Assembly: GCA_030609245.1 (NCBI GenBank)
Contig: JAUWCP010000083.1
Location: forward strand, 1-9,489
DNA from: Hyphomicrobium sp.
Lineage (GTDB): Bacteria > Pseudomonadota > Alphaproteobacteria > Rhizobiales > Hyphomicrobiaceae
DNA: 9,489 nt
Direction: 5' to 3'
Made by a program: the position numbers and the translations under genes. The notes below the pieces were generated by a model. It worked only from the letters and a program-made list of their open reading frames with translations. It was not told the origin of the DNA and did not search any database. Positions 1 to 6,019 of the stretch are shown piece after piece (within the stretch, counting starts at the first letter, position 1; every line of letters starts with the position of its first letter).

Positions 1-836
1 ACGAGATTTTGAGCCTTCTGGCGCAAGCTTATTTGGAGCCTGGCGATGAGGCGATATTTACACAACACGGCTTTTTACTCTATCGCATCATCATTCTCGC
101 CAACGGGGGTGTTCCCGTCGTGGCGCCCGAGACGGAATACCGGACCGACGTTGGGCAGATCTTATCGCGCGTGACGCCACGAACGCGCATAGTGTTTGTA
201 GCCAATCCGAACAACCCGACGGGCACTTATATCTCGATCGACGAGGTGCGGGCCCTGCGCGCCGAGTTGCCGGACGATGTTCTACTGGTGCTCGACGCGG
301 CCTACGCCGAGTACGTGCGGCAAAACGACTACGAGGCGGGTATCGAGCTCGTTGCGACAACGAACAACACCGTGATGACCCGCACGTTTTCCAAGATCCA
401 CGGGCTCGCCGGCGCACGCCTCGGTTGGGCCTACTGCCCGCCAGAGATTGCCGACGTGCTCAATCGCATCCGCGGTCCGTTCAACGTGTCCGCCGCGGCA
501 ATGGCCGCCGGTGCAGCCGCCATCGAGGATCAGGCGCACGAGGCAGCGGCCGTAATGCACACCGAGCAGTGGCTCGGCTGGGTTACCTCCGAGCTTGCGA
601 GGCTGGGCTTAGACGTTACGCCGAGTGCCGCCAATTTCGTGCTCGTTCATTTTCCAGCGGAACGGGACAAGAGCGCTGCTGCCGCCGATCAGTTCCTGAA
701 GTCGCGCGGGATCATCGTGCGGCGCGTTAGCGCCTACGGCCTGCCGAACGCCCTGCGTATGACAATTGGGCTGGAGGCCGACAATCGCGCGGTCGTTAAA
801 GCACTCGCTGAGTTTCTCGGGAGGCCGGCTGCATGA
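1..836 (+). CDS. hisC: Histidinol-phosphate / aromatic aminotransferase HisC, 5' end outside window
   Basis: This is a PLP-dependent class I/II aminotransferase of the HisC family. It transfers an amino group between glutamate and imidazole-acetol phosphate (histidine synthesis); many relatives also act on aromatic keto acids. The reading frame is already open at base 3 (residues EILSLLAQAY), so the true start lies upstream; a TTG at base 9 is internal. Visible signatures are NPNNPTGTY (bases about 204-230), which contacts the cofactor, the DAAYAEY strand (about 294-314), and TFSKIHGLAGARLG, whose lysine (bases 393-395) should form the Schiff base with PLP. The C-terminal domain is complete. 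The TGA stop overlaps the tyrA start (ATGA), so the two are translationally coupled. That pairing suggests the enzyme may serve tyrosine/phenylalanine synthesis as well as, or instead of, histidine synthesis. Family is certain; substrate is inference. Confidence 0.93.
   Translation, partial: EILSLLAQAYLEPGDEAIFTQHGFLLYRIIILANGGVPVVAPETEYRTDVGQILSRVTPRTRIVFVANPNNPTGTYISIDEVRALRAELPDDVLLVLDAAYAEYVRQNDYEAGIELVATTNNTVMTRTFSKIHGLAGARLGWAYCPPEIADVLNRIRGPFNVSAAAMAAGAAAIEDQAHEAAAVMHTEQWLGWVTSELARLGLDVTPSAANFVLVHFPAERDKSAAAADQFLKSRGIIVRRVSAYGLPNALRMTIGLEADNRAVVKALAEFLGRPAA
819..824 (+). promoter_or_regulatory. Strong ribosome binding site for tyrA inside hisC
   Basis: GGGAGG lies in the last codons of hisC, eight bases before the tyrA ATG. 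Together with the ATGA overlap it fixes the tyrA start and supports coupled translation. Confidence 0.7.
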
Positions 837-1795
837 CGCAACCTATGTTCGAACGCATTGCGTTGATCGGTATTGGGCTCATCGGATCGTCCATTAGCCA
901 CGCGGTGCGGCGCAAGGGATTGGCGCAAACGATCGTCGGGAGTGCGCGCACCAAGGCGACAATCGAGACGGCGCTTAAGCTGCGTCTCATTGACGGCGGC
1001 TGTGTGAAAGCAGCCGACGCGGTGAAGGGTGCCGATCTTGTGATATTGGGCGTTCCCGTCGGAGCCTGTGGGCCGATTGCCGAGGAGATTGCACCGAATT
1101 TGCGCCAAGGAGCGATCCTGACCGATGTCGGTTCTGTCAAGGCGGCAGTCGTGCGCGACGTCGCTCCGCACGTACCAAAGGGCGTGCACTTCATCGCCGC
1201 TCACCCCATCGCGGGGACCGAGAAGTCAGGGCCGGAATCGGGTTTTGCCGAGCTGTTCGACGGCCGCTGGACGGTCCTCACGCCTGAACCGGGGACCGAC
1301 AAAGCCGCCGTCGAAAAGCTCGAGGCGTTTTGGATGGCGCTCGGCGCAAAGGTCGAGATCATGGGTGCGGAGCATCACGATCTGGTGCTTGCGATCACGA
1401 GCCATCTGCCGCACTTGATTGCCTATAATATAGTCAATACGGCTGAACACCTGGAACGAGTTACGAATACGGAGGTGATTAAGTTCTCCGCCGGCGGTTT
1501 TCGTGATTTCACGCGCATTGCTGCCTCTGACCCGACCATGTGGCGCGACGTATTCTTGAATAACAAGGAGGCGGTGCTAGAGATGCTCGGGCGCTTTTCG
1601 GAAGATTTGACCGAGCTGCAGCGTGCAATAAGGTTCGGCGACGGGGATAAACTTTTCCGGCTGTTTGCCGAAGCGCGTTCCATTCGGCGCGGCATTATTC
1701 AGGCCGGTCAGGACACGGCCGCCCCTGACTTTGGCCGCGGTATGCAGACCGATGCGCCCACGGACGCCAAGAAGGGAAAGGCCGAAACCAGGTAG
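833..1795 (+). CDS. tyrA: Prephenate/arogenate dehydrogenase TyrA
   Basis: The enzyme oxidatively decarboxylates prephenate and/or arogenate with NAD(P)+, the committed step of tyrosine synthesis in the cytoplasm. The 320-residue length fits a stand-alone TyrA without a chorismate mutase or ACT domain. The N-terminal Rossmann fold shows the dinucleotide-binding glycine loop (IGIGLIGSS, residues about 12-20). The mid-region holds the family signature HPIAGTEKSGPESGF (residue about 124 on) and the helical C-terminal part carries ITSHLPHLIAYN and FSAGGFRDFTRIAASDP. The last ~25 residues are a polar, lysine-rich tail without a recognised role. The start is fixed by the GGGAGG ribosome binding site and the overlap with hisC. 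The aminotransferase next door could amino-transfer prephenate to arogenate or hydroxyphenylpyruvate to tyrosine, so the pair can close the pathway. Which substrate TyrA prefers cannot be read from the sequence. Confidence 0.95.
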   Translation: MTQPMFERIALIGIGLIGSSISHAVRRKGLAQTIVGSARTKATIETALKLRLIDGGCVKAADAVKGADLVILGVPVGACGPIAEEIAPNLRQGAILTDVGSVKAAVVRDVAPHVPKGVHFIAAHPIAGTEKSGPESGFAELFDGRWTVLTPEPGTDKAAVEKLEAFWMALGAKVEIMGAEHHDLVLAITSHLPHLIAYNIVNTAEHLERVTNTEVIKFSAGGFRDFTRIAASDPTMWRDVFLNNKEAVLEMLGRFSEDLTELQRAIRFGDGDKLFRLFAEARSIRRGIIQAGQDTAAPDFGRGMQTDAPTDAKKGKAETR

Positions 1796-1797
1796 CG

Positions 1798-2061
1798 ATG
1801 GCGGATTCACACGATCTCTGGATCTTTGCCTACGGCTCGCTCATGTGGCGGCCGGGTTTCCCGTTCGAGGAGACGGTGCACGCCAAGCTCACCGGATGGC
1901 GGCGCAGCTTCTGCATCTACTCACGCTATCATCGCGGCTCGCCCTGCCGTCCAGGCCTCGTGCTGGGGCTTGATCGCGGAGGCGTCTGCGAGGGGATCGC
2001 TTTTCGCGTCTCACCAAAAGCCGCGCACGAAACGTTGGAATACCTGCGCGAGCGCGAATAG
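1798..2061 (+). CDS. N-terminal half of the ChaC-like protein, up to the TAG
   Basis: This 87-residue open frame contains the substrate-binding loop IFAYGSLMWRPGF (residues about 9-21), the hallmark YGSL glycine-rich turn that grips the 5-oxoproline group, followed by WRRSFCIYS and the RGSPCRPGLVLGL strand pair. It ends at YLRERE, where the final Glu is the presumed general acid/base. A weak CAGG five bases upstream of the ATG, in the tyrA end, is the only ribosome binding site. Taken alone this piece lacks half of the small beta-barrel fold and is unlikely to be stable. Confidence 0.6.
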   Translation: MADSHDLWIFAYGSLMWRPGFPFEETVHAKLTGWRRSFCIYSRYHRGSPCRPGLVLGLDRGGVCEGIAFRVSPKAAHETLEYLRERE

Positions 2062-2484
2062 GTGATCAGCGTCTATCGCGAAGCCCTCGTGCCCGTAACG
2101 CTGCTAACCGGGGACCGCCCGGAGGTCATGGCAGTTACCTATCTAGTGGAACGGGCACACCCGAGTTATACGGGCCCGCTTGCGCTGAGCGTACAAGCGC
2201 ACTTGATCCGGGGAGGTTGCGGCCTGTCTGGGAGCAACATCGACTACCTGGCCAACACGCTTGCACACCTTGCTGAGCTGGGCATACGCGAACGCGCTCT
2301 GGAACGTCTTATCGGTCTGGTTGGCCCGCACATTGCGCGAGGAGGTGCACACGTGCACGCGCGCCCGAGCGCCTCGGCACTTGTGGAGGCTTGCCGCAAG
2401 CATCCAGTGCGCGTGCCCCGCTTAAGGCCGGAAGATGCACGGCGCTTCGGCTATCGCAATGTATTGGTAGCGCGTGATGATTGA
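2062..2484 (+). CDS. C-terminal half of the ChaC-like protein, after the TAG
   Basis: The frame stays open for 140 codons after the stop. It carries typical ChaC second-half features: the VMAVTYLVERAHPSYTG strand with the conserved His and Tyr, the helix SVQAHLIRGGCGLSGSNIDY, and the YLANTLAHLAELGIRERAL helix. The codon right after TAG is GTG, so reinitiation (TAG GTG) is conceivable, but no clear ribosome binding site precedes it. An unbroken frame with conserved residues means the stop is recent, erroneous or tolerated. The gene ends eight bases before the stop codon of the oppositely oriented gene at 2493-2930. Confidence 0.55.
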   Translation: MISVYREALVPVTLLTGDRPEVMAVTYLVERAHPSYTGPLALSVQAHLIRGGCGLSGSNIDYLANTLAHLAELGIRERALERLIGLVGPHIARGGAHVHARPSASALVEACRKHPVRVPRLRPEDARRFGYRNVLVARDD

Positions 2485-2492
2485 CGCGCGGG

Positions 2493-2930
2493 TCAGTGCA
2501 CGAGGCTGCTGCTCGCGATGTACTCGACATCGGGCTTGATCTGGCTGCCGCGTAGATCGAACTCCACGAGTTTGCTCTGCTTTGCCGTGTTGGCCAGAAG
2601 ATGCACATGGACCTCATCGGCGCCCAGCTTGGCGCCGCGGTGGCGGATCTCAGCCAGATTAAGCGAATGGGCCGCGCTGCTGACGCGGCTGATCGCAAGC
2701 ACCGTGTGCCGGCCGTTCTGCCCGCGACGCACAAGTACATAGTTGCCGGCTGGCAGTGCCGGGCACTCGAGCAGGTTGTAGACCGTGTGAACGTAACGCT
2801 TGCCCGATGCGCCGGTCCAAAAATGGAAGCGATTGGCGCCAGAAGCCGGTTCGTTCTTCGCCTGTGCAGCTTCGCCCGACTCTGAGCGGCGGGCCCGAAA
2901 CTCTGCAAGCTCGATAATGTGCGCACCCAT
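2493..2930 (-). CDS. Conserved-looking small soluble protein, function unknown
   Basis: I do not recognise a functional family. The 145-residue product starts MGAHIIELAEFRARR and has no signal peptide or membrane segment. After a polar, low-complexity stretch (about residues 16-33) comes a compact mixed alpha/beta region with FHFWTGASGKRYVHTVY, NYVLVRRGQNGRHTVLAI, LNLAEIRHRGAKLGADEVHV and HLLAN. The pattern (a conserved WTGASGKRYVHTVY segment, an NLAEIRHRGA helix) looks like a uncharacterised family found in Rhizobiales; that is recollection, not a search result. The frame is open upstream to an ATG at 3008, but the ATG at 2930 is preferred because AAGGGA lies eight bases before it and the extra 26 residues are not family-like. 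It lies downstream of nrdJ on the same strand, 265 bases away, too far to assume co-transcription, and converges with chaC. Confidence 0.75.
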   Translation of the reverse strand: MGAHIIELAEFRARRSESGEAAQAKNEPASGANRFHFWTGASGKRYVHTVYNLLECPALPAGNYVLVRRGQNGRHTVLAISRVSSAAHSLNLAEIRHRGAKLGADEVHVHLLANTAKQSKLVEFDLRGSQIKPDVEYIASSSLVH

Positions 2931-3195
2931 AACAAATGATCCCTTAGTGGCCCTCCGGCTTAAGTTCTGTTCGACGCAGTTTTGCTTGTGGGCCAGCTTA
3001 CGTTCCATTGTTTAACGATGCTCCCGTTTTCGAGCTGAATTGTGGCCCGATCTCAGTGTTTTTAGGGCAATGTGAATGCAATCTTGCCGCATGCTGCGAA
3101 CGTCGACAGCGCTCTATTTGACCCAATGTGACGGTGCAACGCGTGACAAGTCGGCACGAATTCAAATACGGCTCTTGTGCGCCGCGCGTTACGAA
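2931..3195. other. Intergenic stretch between nrdJ and the 2493-2930 gene
   Basis: These 265 bases hold no supported gene. They must contain the 3' end of the nrdJ transcript and probably the promoter of the next gene. I see no hairpin followed by a T-run that would terminate nrdJ. A 5-bp inverted repeat (GGCAA/TTGCC, about 3067-3089) is too weak to call. A TTGCAC-N17-TAGAGC pair on the minus strand is the best promoter-like match, but its -10 is poor. Confidence 0.4.
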
Positions 3196-5562
3196 TCAGC
3201 CGCAGCGAGAAAAGCCGCAAGCGTGACAAACCCAACATCCCTCCCGGCGCACATAGTCGGCCGACGAGCAGCGCGGGCAAAGTTTCAGTGGTGCTGAGCG
3301 TTGGACGGCAGCGCGAGAATCACCGGCTGCCGCGGCTGTCTCCTGCTGGCTTTCTGCTTGCCCGAGAGCCAGCCTGGCTTCATTGCCCTGCAGGACTCCA
3401 GTGCGAATCATATGGTTTTCGATGACCTCGCCGATGGCCGCAAGCAAGCTGGGTACGTAGCGTCCGCCGACCCAGTGCCCGCCCTGCGGATCGAATACGG
3501 CTTTCAGCTCATCAGCCACGAATGTCACGTCACCGCCGCGGCGGAAGACGGCGCTGATCATACGCGTCAGCGCCACCGTCCAGGCGTAATGCTCAAGGTT
3601 GCGAGTATTGATGAAGATTTCGAAGGGGCGGCGCCGGCCGCCGCGCTCAATGTCATTGATCGTGACGTAGATGGCGTGATCGCTGCCTGGCCACTTGAGC
3701 TTGTAGGTATTTCCCGAAAGGACCGCCTCGCGCTCGAGCGGTTTGGCCATGTAGACGACGCCCGCGCGTTCAGCCGGTAGCGTCGCGGCAACCTCGGAGC
3801 CGCGCTCTTCTTCCGACAGCGTGCCTGGCGCCGGGGGCTCTGCGACTGCCGGCTTGAGCACCGCTCCAGTCACCGGGTTCGGGCGGTAGGTCGTGCAACC
3901 TTTGAGATCGAGCGCGTGCGCTTCCAGGTACACGTCCTTAAAGGCTTCAAACGAGATATCCGGCGGACAGTTGATCGTCTTGGAGATGGCGCTGTCGACG
4001 TGCGGCTGCATTGCCGCCTGCATTGCCAGATGCTCGCTGGGCGAAAGATCGCCGGCATTGACGAACGATTCGGGTAGCTGCGCGGAAGCGCCGAACTGCC
4101 GGCGGAACAGCGCATGTGCGTAGTCCTCCACTTTCTCTTCGTGCGCCGCGCCGCCCTTGCCGAGGATCCGGCGCCGGTGGATGAAGTCGAACACCGGCTC
4201 GATGCCGCTCGACACGTTGCCGGCGAGCAGTGAAATCGTGCCTGTTGGGGCGATCGAGGTGAGGCAGCCATTGCGGATGCCGTGGCGGGCTATGGCGGTA
4301 CGCGCGGGTGCGTCGAGTGTTGAGACGTTGGGGCTTTCAACAAAGCGTTGCGAGTTGAAGAGCGGAAAAGCACCCTTTTCGGCGGCGAGCTCTGTGCTTG
4401 CCAGATAGGCAGCACGCTGTATCGCCGCCATCCAGCCACCGGCCAGGTCTGCAGCTTCGCGTGTTCCGTATCTCTTGCCCATAAAGATCAGCCCATCCGC
4501 AAGCCCCGTCACGCCCAGTCCAATGCGGCGCTTAGAACGGGCCTCCTTACGCTGCGCTTTGAGCGGATAATTCGAAATGTCGATGACGTTGTCGAGGAAG
4601 CGCACGGCAACGCGCACGCGTTCTTCGAGCTTGGCCAGATCGAGCCTTGCGCGGTTCGTAAATGGGTCCTCGATAAGCCGCGCCAGATTGATCGAGCCCA
4701 GCAGGCAGGCGCCAAAAGGCGGTAGCGGTTGCTCGCCACACGGGTTGGTCGCGTGGATCTCCTCGCAGTAACGCAGATTGTTGCGGGCGTTGACGCGATC
4801 GATGAAAACGACGCCTGGCTCGGCAAAGTCATACGTGGAACGCATGATGCGCTCCCACAATGCGCGCGCTGGCAGCGTGCGGTACACCTTGCCGCCAAAT
4901 ACGAGATTCCATTGGTGGTCGTCACGCACCGCATCGAGGAAAGCGTCTGTAACCAGCACCGACAGGTTGAAGTTTCTAAACCGCGCCGGGTCCGATTTCG
5001 CCTCGATAAATTCTTCTATGTCAGGATGGTCACATCGCAAGGTCGCCATCATCGCGCCGCGCCGGCTGCCTGCCGACATGATGGTGCGGCACATCGAATC
5101 CCACACGTCCATGAAGCTGACCGGACCCGAGGCGTCGGCGCCGATGCTTGCCACCCGCGCGCCTTTGGGCCTCAGCGTAGAGAAGTCATGGCCGATGCCG
5201 CCGCCTTGCTGCATCGTCAGCGCGGCGTCCTTCACGCCATCGAAGATAGCGCCAAGGTCATCTTTGATCGTGCCGAGCACGAAACAGTTGAAAAGAGTGA
5301 CGGCACGATTTGTTCCCGCTCCGGCAAGGATGCGCCCGGCCGGCAAAAAACCGAAATCGCCTATCGCGTCGTAAAACCGCTGCGCCCATTGCTTCCGTGC
5401 CCGCTTGCCGCCCTTCTCAGGTTCCGCCGCCGCACGGGCCACGCGCCATACCGTGTCCTCCAGCGTCCGATCAATCGGCCTGCCGTCGGCCTCTTTGAGG
5501 CGGTATTTGAGGTCCCAGATCTGTTCGGAGATCGCAGGGAGAATTATTGGCTCGTTGCCCAT
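3196..5562 (-). CDS. nrdJ: Adenosylcobalamin-dependent (class II) ribonucleotide reductase NrdJ
   Basis: The enzyme reduces ribonucleotides to deoxyribonucleotides with a radical generated from adenosylcobalamin, so it needs no oxygen and no second subunit. The product is 788 residues, the short NrdJ form. An N-terminal ATP-cone-free region leads into the barrel. TLFNCFVLG (Cys about 93) and GACLLGSINLARL (Cys about 286) give the redox cysteine pair; NPCGEQPLPPFG (residues about 273-284) holds the radical-carrying Cys275 with Asn273 and Glu277. NGCLTSIAPTGTISL (about 432-446) is the conserved phosphate-binding segment. A TSCPD-type domain (about 640-720) follows, and the tail has six cysteines (CPRC, CWVCHAC, FSRCG), a zinc-ribbon-like redox end. 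ATG at 5562 is chosen over GTG at 5577 because AGGA sits seven bases before it. All key residues are present; no truncation or frameshift is seen. Confidence 0.97.
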   Translation of the reverse strand: MGNEPIILPAISEQIWDLKYRLKEADGRPIDRTLEDTVWRVARAAAEPEKGGKRARKQWAQRFYDAIGDFGFLPAGRILAGAGTNRAVTLFNCFVLGTIKDDLGAIFDGVKDAALTMQQGGGIGHDFSTLRPKGARVASIGADASGPVSFMDVWDSMCRTIMSAGSRRGAMMATLRCDHPDIEEFIEAKSDPARFRNFNLSVLVTDAFLDAVRDDHQWNLVFGGKVYRTLPARALWERIMRSTYDFAEPGVVFIDRVNARNNLRYCEEIHATNPCGEQPLPPFGACLLGSINLARLIEDPFTNRARLDLAKLEERVRVAVRFLDNVIDISNYPLKAQRKEARSKRRIGLGVTGLADGLIFMGKRYGTREAADLAGGWMAAIQRAAYLASTELAAEKGAFPLFNSQRFVESPNVSTLDAPARTAIARHGIRNGCLTSIAPTGTISLLAGNVSSGIEPVFDFIHRRRILGKGGAAHEEKVEDYAHALFRRQFGASAQLPESFVNAGDLSPSEHLAMQAAMQPHVDSAISKTINCPPDISFEAFKDVYLEAHALDLKGCTTYRPNPVTGAVLKPAVAEPPAPGTLSEEERGSEVAATLPAERAGVVYMAKPLEREAVLSGNTYKLKWPGSDHAIYVTINDIERGGRRRPFEIFINTRNLEHYAWTVALTRMISAVFRRGGDVTFVADELKAVFDPQGGHWVGGRYVPSLLAAIGEVIENHMIRTGVLQGNEARLALGQAESQQETAAAAGDSRAAVQRSAPLKLCPRCSSADYVRREGCWVCHACGFSRCG

Positions 5563-5588
5563 GGGGACATCCTGCACATTGGGCTATG

Positions 5589-5617
5589 AATCTAGGCGGT
5601 TGCGCCCTAATAGTCAA
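5589..5617 (-). promoter_or_regulatory. Sigma70-like promoter of nrdJ
   Basis: On the minus strand TTGACT (5612-5617) is separated by exactly 17 bases from TAGATT (5589-5594), close to the TTGACA/TATAAT consensus. A start point about seven bases further gives a leader of about 20 bases before the nrdJ ATG. That leader is too short to hold a cobalamin riboswitch, and no NrdR-box pair (ACACNATATATNGTGT type) is obvious next to it. Confidence 0.55.
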
Positions 5618-5817
5618 TAAATGTTCTTCATAAATTCTTACTTTGTTCACGTTATTGGTGCCCTGCTGGCCAAATAGAACGCGGCTGTCGGAAAACGACG
5701 CGGCGGTCCCCAAATGCTTGGTTGAGGGCCCACAAACCCCAGCCCAGGGAACGGGCAAGATTGTTGTGATCGACCGCGCGCCGCGTGGTGATTGCTCCGA
5801 CCTCATGGCCGGGCGAG

Positions 5818-5922
5818 TTATTCATCCGTATTCGGAGTGAAGCTTGGTGGGTGCAGCAGAATCAGCATAGCGTCCGCCTTGTCTCCTGGTCCTGGCGGAG
5901 TCAGCCAAACGACCTTCTGCAT
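5818..5922 (-). CDS. Possible 34-residue small ORF, weak
   Basis: The frame begins at ATG (MQKVVWLTPPGPGDKADA) directly after an in-frame TAA and ends in TAA. The peptide is proline-rich with a short hydrophobic run (MLILLHPP). It reads more like protein than the other frames here, but no clear ribosome binding site precedes it, and the third-base pattern is not strongly coding. It lies just after the 5930-5954 hairpin on the minus strand. I do not recognise it, and it could be chance or the relic of a longer gene. Confidence 0.15.
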   Translation of the reverse strand: MQKVVWLTPPGPGDKADAMLILLHPPSFTPNTDE

Positions 5923-5929
5923 GTCTTAT

Positions 5930-5954
5930 GAGCCCCGGCGTTTAGCCGGGGCTC
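5930..5954. repeat. Perfect 10-bp inverted repeat with 5-base loop
   Basis: GAGCCCCGGC - GTTTA - GCCGGGGCTC folds into a very stable hairpin on either strand. Neither side is followed by a T-run, so it is not a classical Rho-independent terminator. Both flanking genes point away from it, so it terminates nothing recognised here. It could be a leader element of the + strand gene starting at 6020, the 3' end of an unseen transcript, or a dispersed palindromic repeat. Confidence 0.6.
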
Positions 5955-6019
5955 AGCCTAGTACGAGGATGTGACGCATAGCCGATACCTAAAAACCAGC
6001 AACGCCGCTTTGAGGATGG

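Larger units (their letters stand above)
1798..2484 (+). pseudogene. ChaC-type gamma-glutamylcyclotransferase interrupted by an in-frame TAG
   Basis: Read through its single internal stop, this frame encodes about 228 residues of a ChaC/GGCT-like gamma-glutamylcyclotransferase. These cytoplasmic enzymes cleave gamma-glutamyl peptides such as glutathione to 5-oxoproline and a dipeptide or amino acid. Bases 2059-2061 are TAG, in frame, between YLRERE and VISVYREALV. No frameshift occurs: both sides are in the same frame and both match the family. From memory of the family, the codon normally encodes Gln or a similar residue here, so one C-to-T change (CAG to TAG) would explain it. The stop falls directly after the glutamate that aligns with the catalytic Glu of the ChaC family REK/REQ motif, so the N-terminal half alone cannot fold as a complete enzyme. 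The gene starts two bases after tyrA. It may be a recent pseudogene, a base-calling error, or a read-through gene. Confidence 0.8.
5618..6019. other. Long divergent intergenic region
   Basis: About 400 bases between the nrdJ promoter and the secreted-protein gene hold no supported gene. The part next to nrdJ (about 5618-5660) is AT-rich and promoter-like. The rest contains a perfect 10-bp inverted repeat at 5930-5954 and one small open frame of 34 codons on the minus strand (5818-5922). I see no cobalamin riboswitch signature (B12 box) and no tRNA. Confidence 0.5.

Noticed and set aside
9..11. TTG as the start of the aminotransferase
   Set aside because: The frame is open and family-like before it, and the conserved N-terminal region of HisC is missing, so the gene starts outside the window.
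734..1204. Minus-strand open frames opposite hisC and tyrA
   Set aside because: They are antisense to well-conserved tyrA codons, including the nucleotide-binding loop, and resemble no family.
1423..1432. A perfect TATAAT inside tyrA
   Set aside because: No -35-like hexamer lies 16-18 bases upstream, and it falls within conserved coding sequence (IAYNIV), so it is probably chance.
2309..2935. A 208-codon minus-strand frame overlapping the 2493-2930 gene and the end of chaC
   Set aside because: It is in a different frame from the protein-like 145-residue product, covers family-conserved chaC codons in antisense, and has a composition typical of a shadow frame (Arg, Ser, Ala).
4729..5589. A 286-codon open frame on the + strand
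   Set aside because: It lies entirely antisense to nrdJ, whose motifs are unmistakable. Its translation has the Arg/His-rich look of a shadow frame.
5930..5954. Classical Rho-independent terminator
   Set aside because: The stem is strong but no T-run follows on either strand, and no recognised gene ends towards it.
5563..6019. Cobalamin riboswitch upstream of the B12-dependent nrdJ
   Set aside because: No B12-box-like sequence was seen by eye, and the best promoter leaves a leader too short to hold one.
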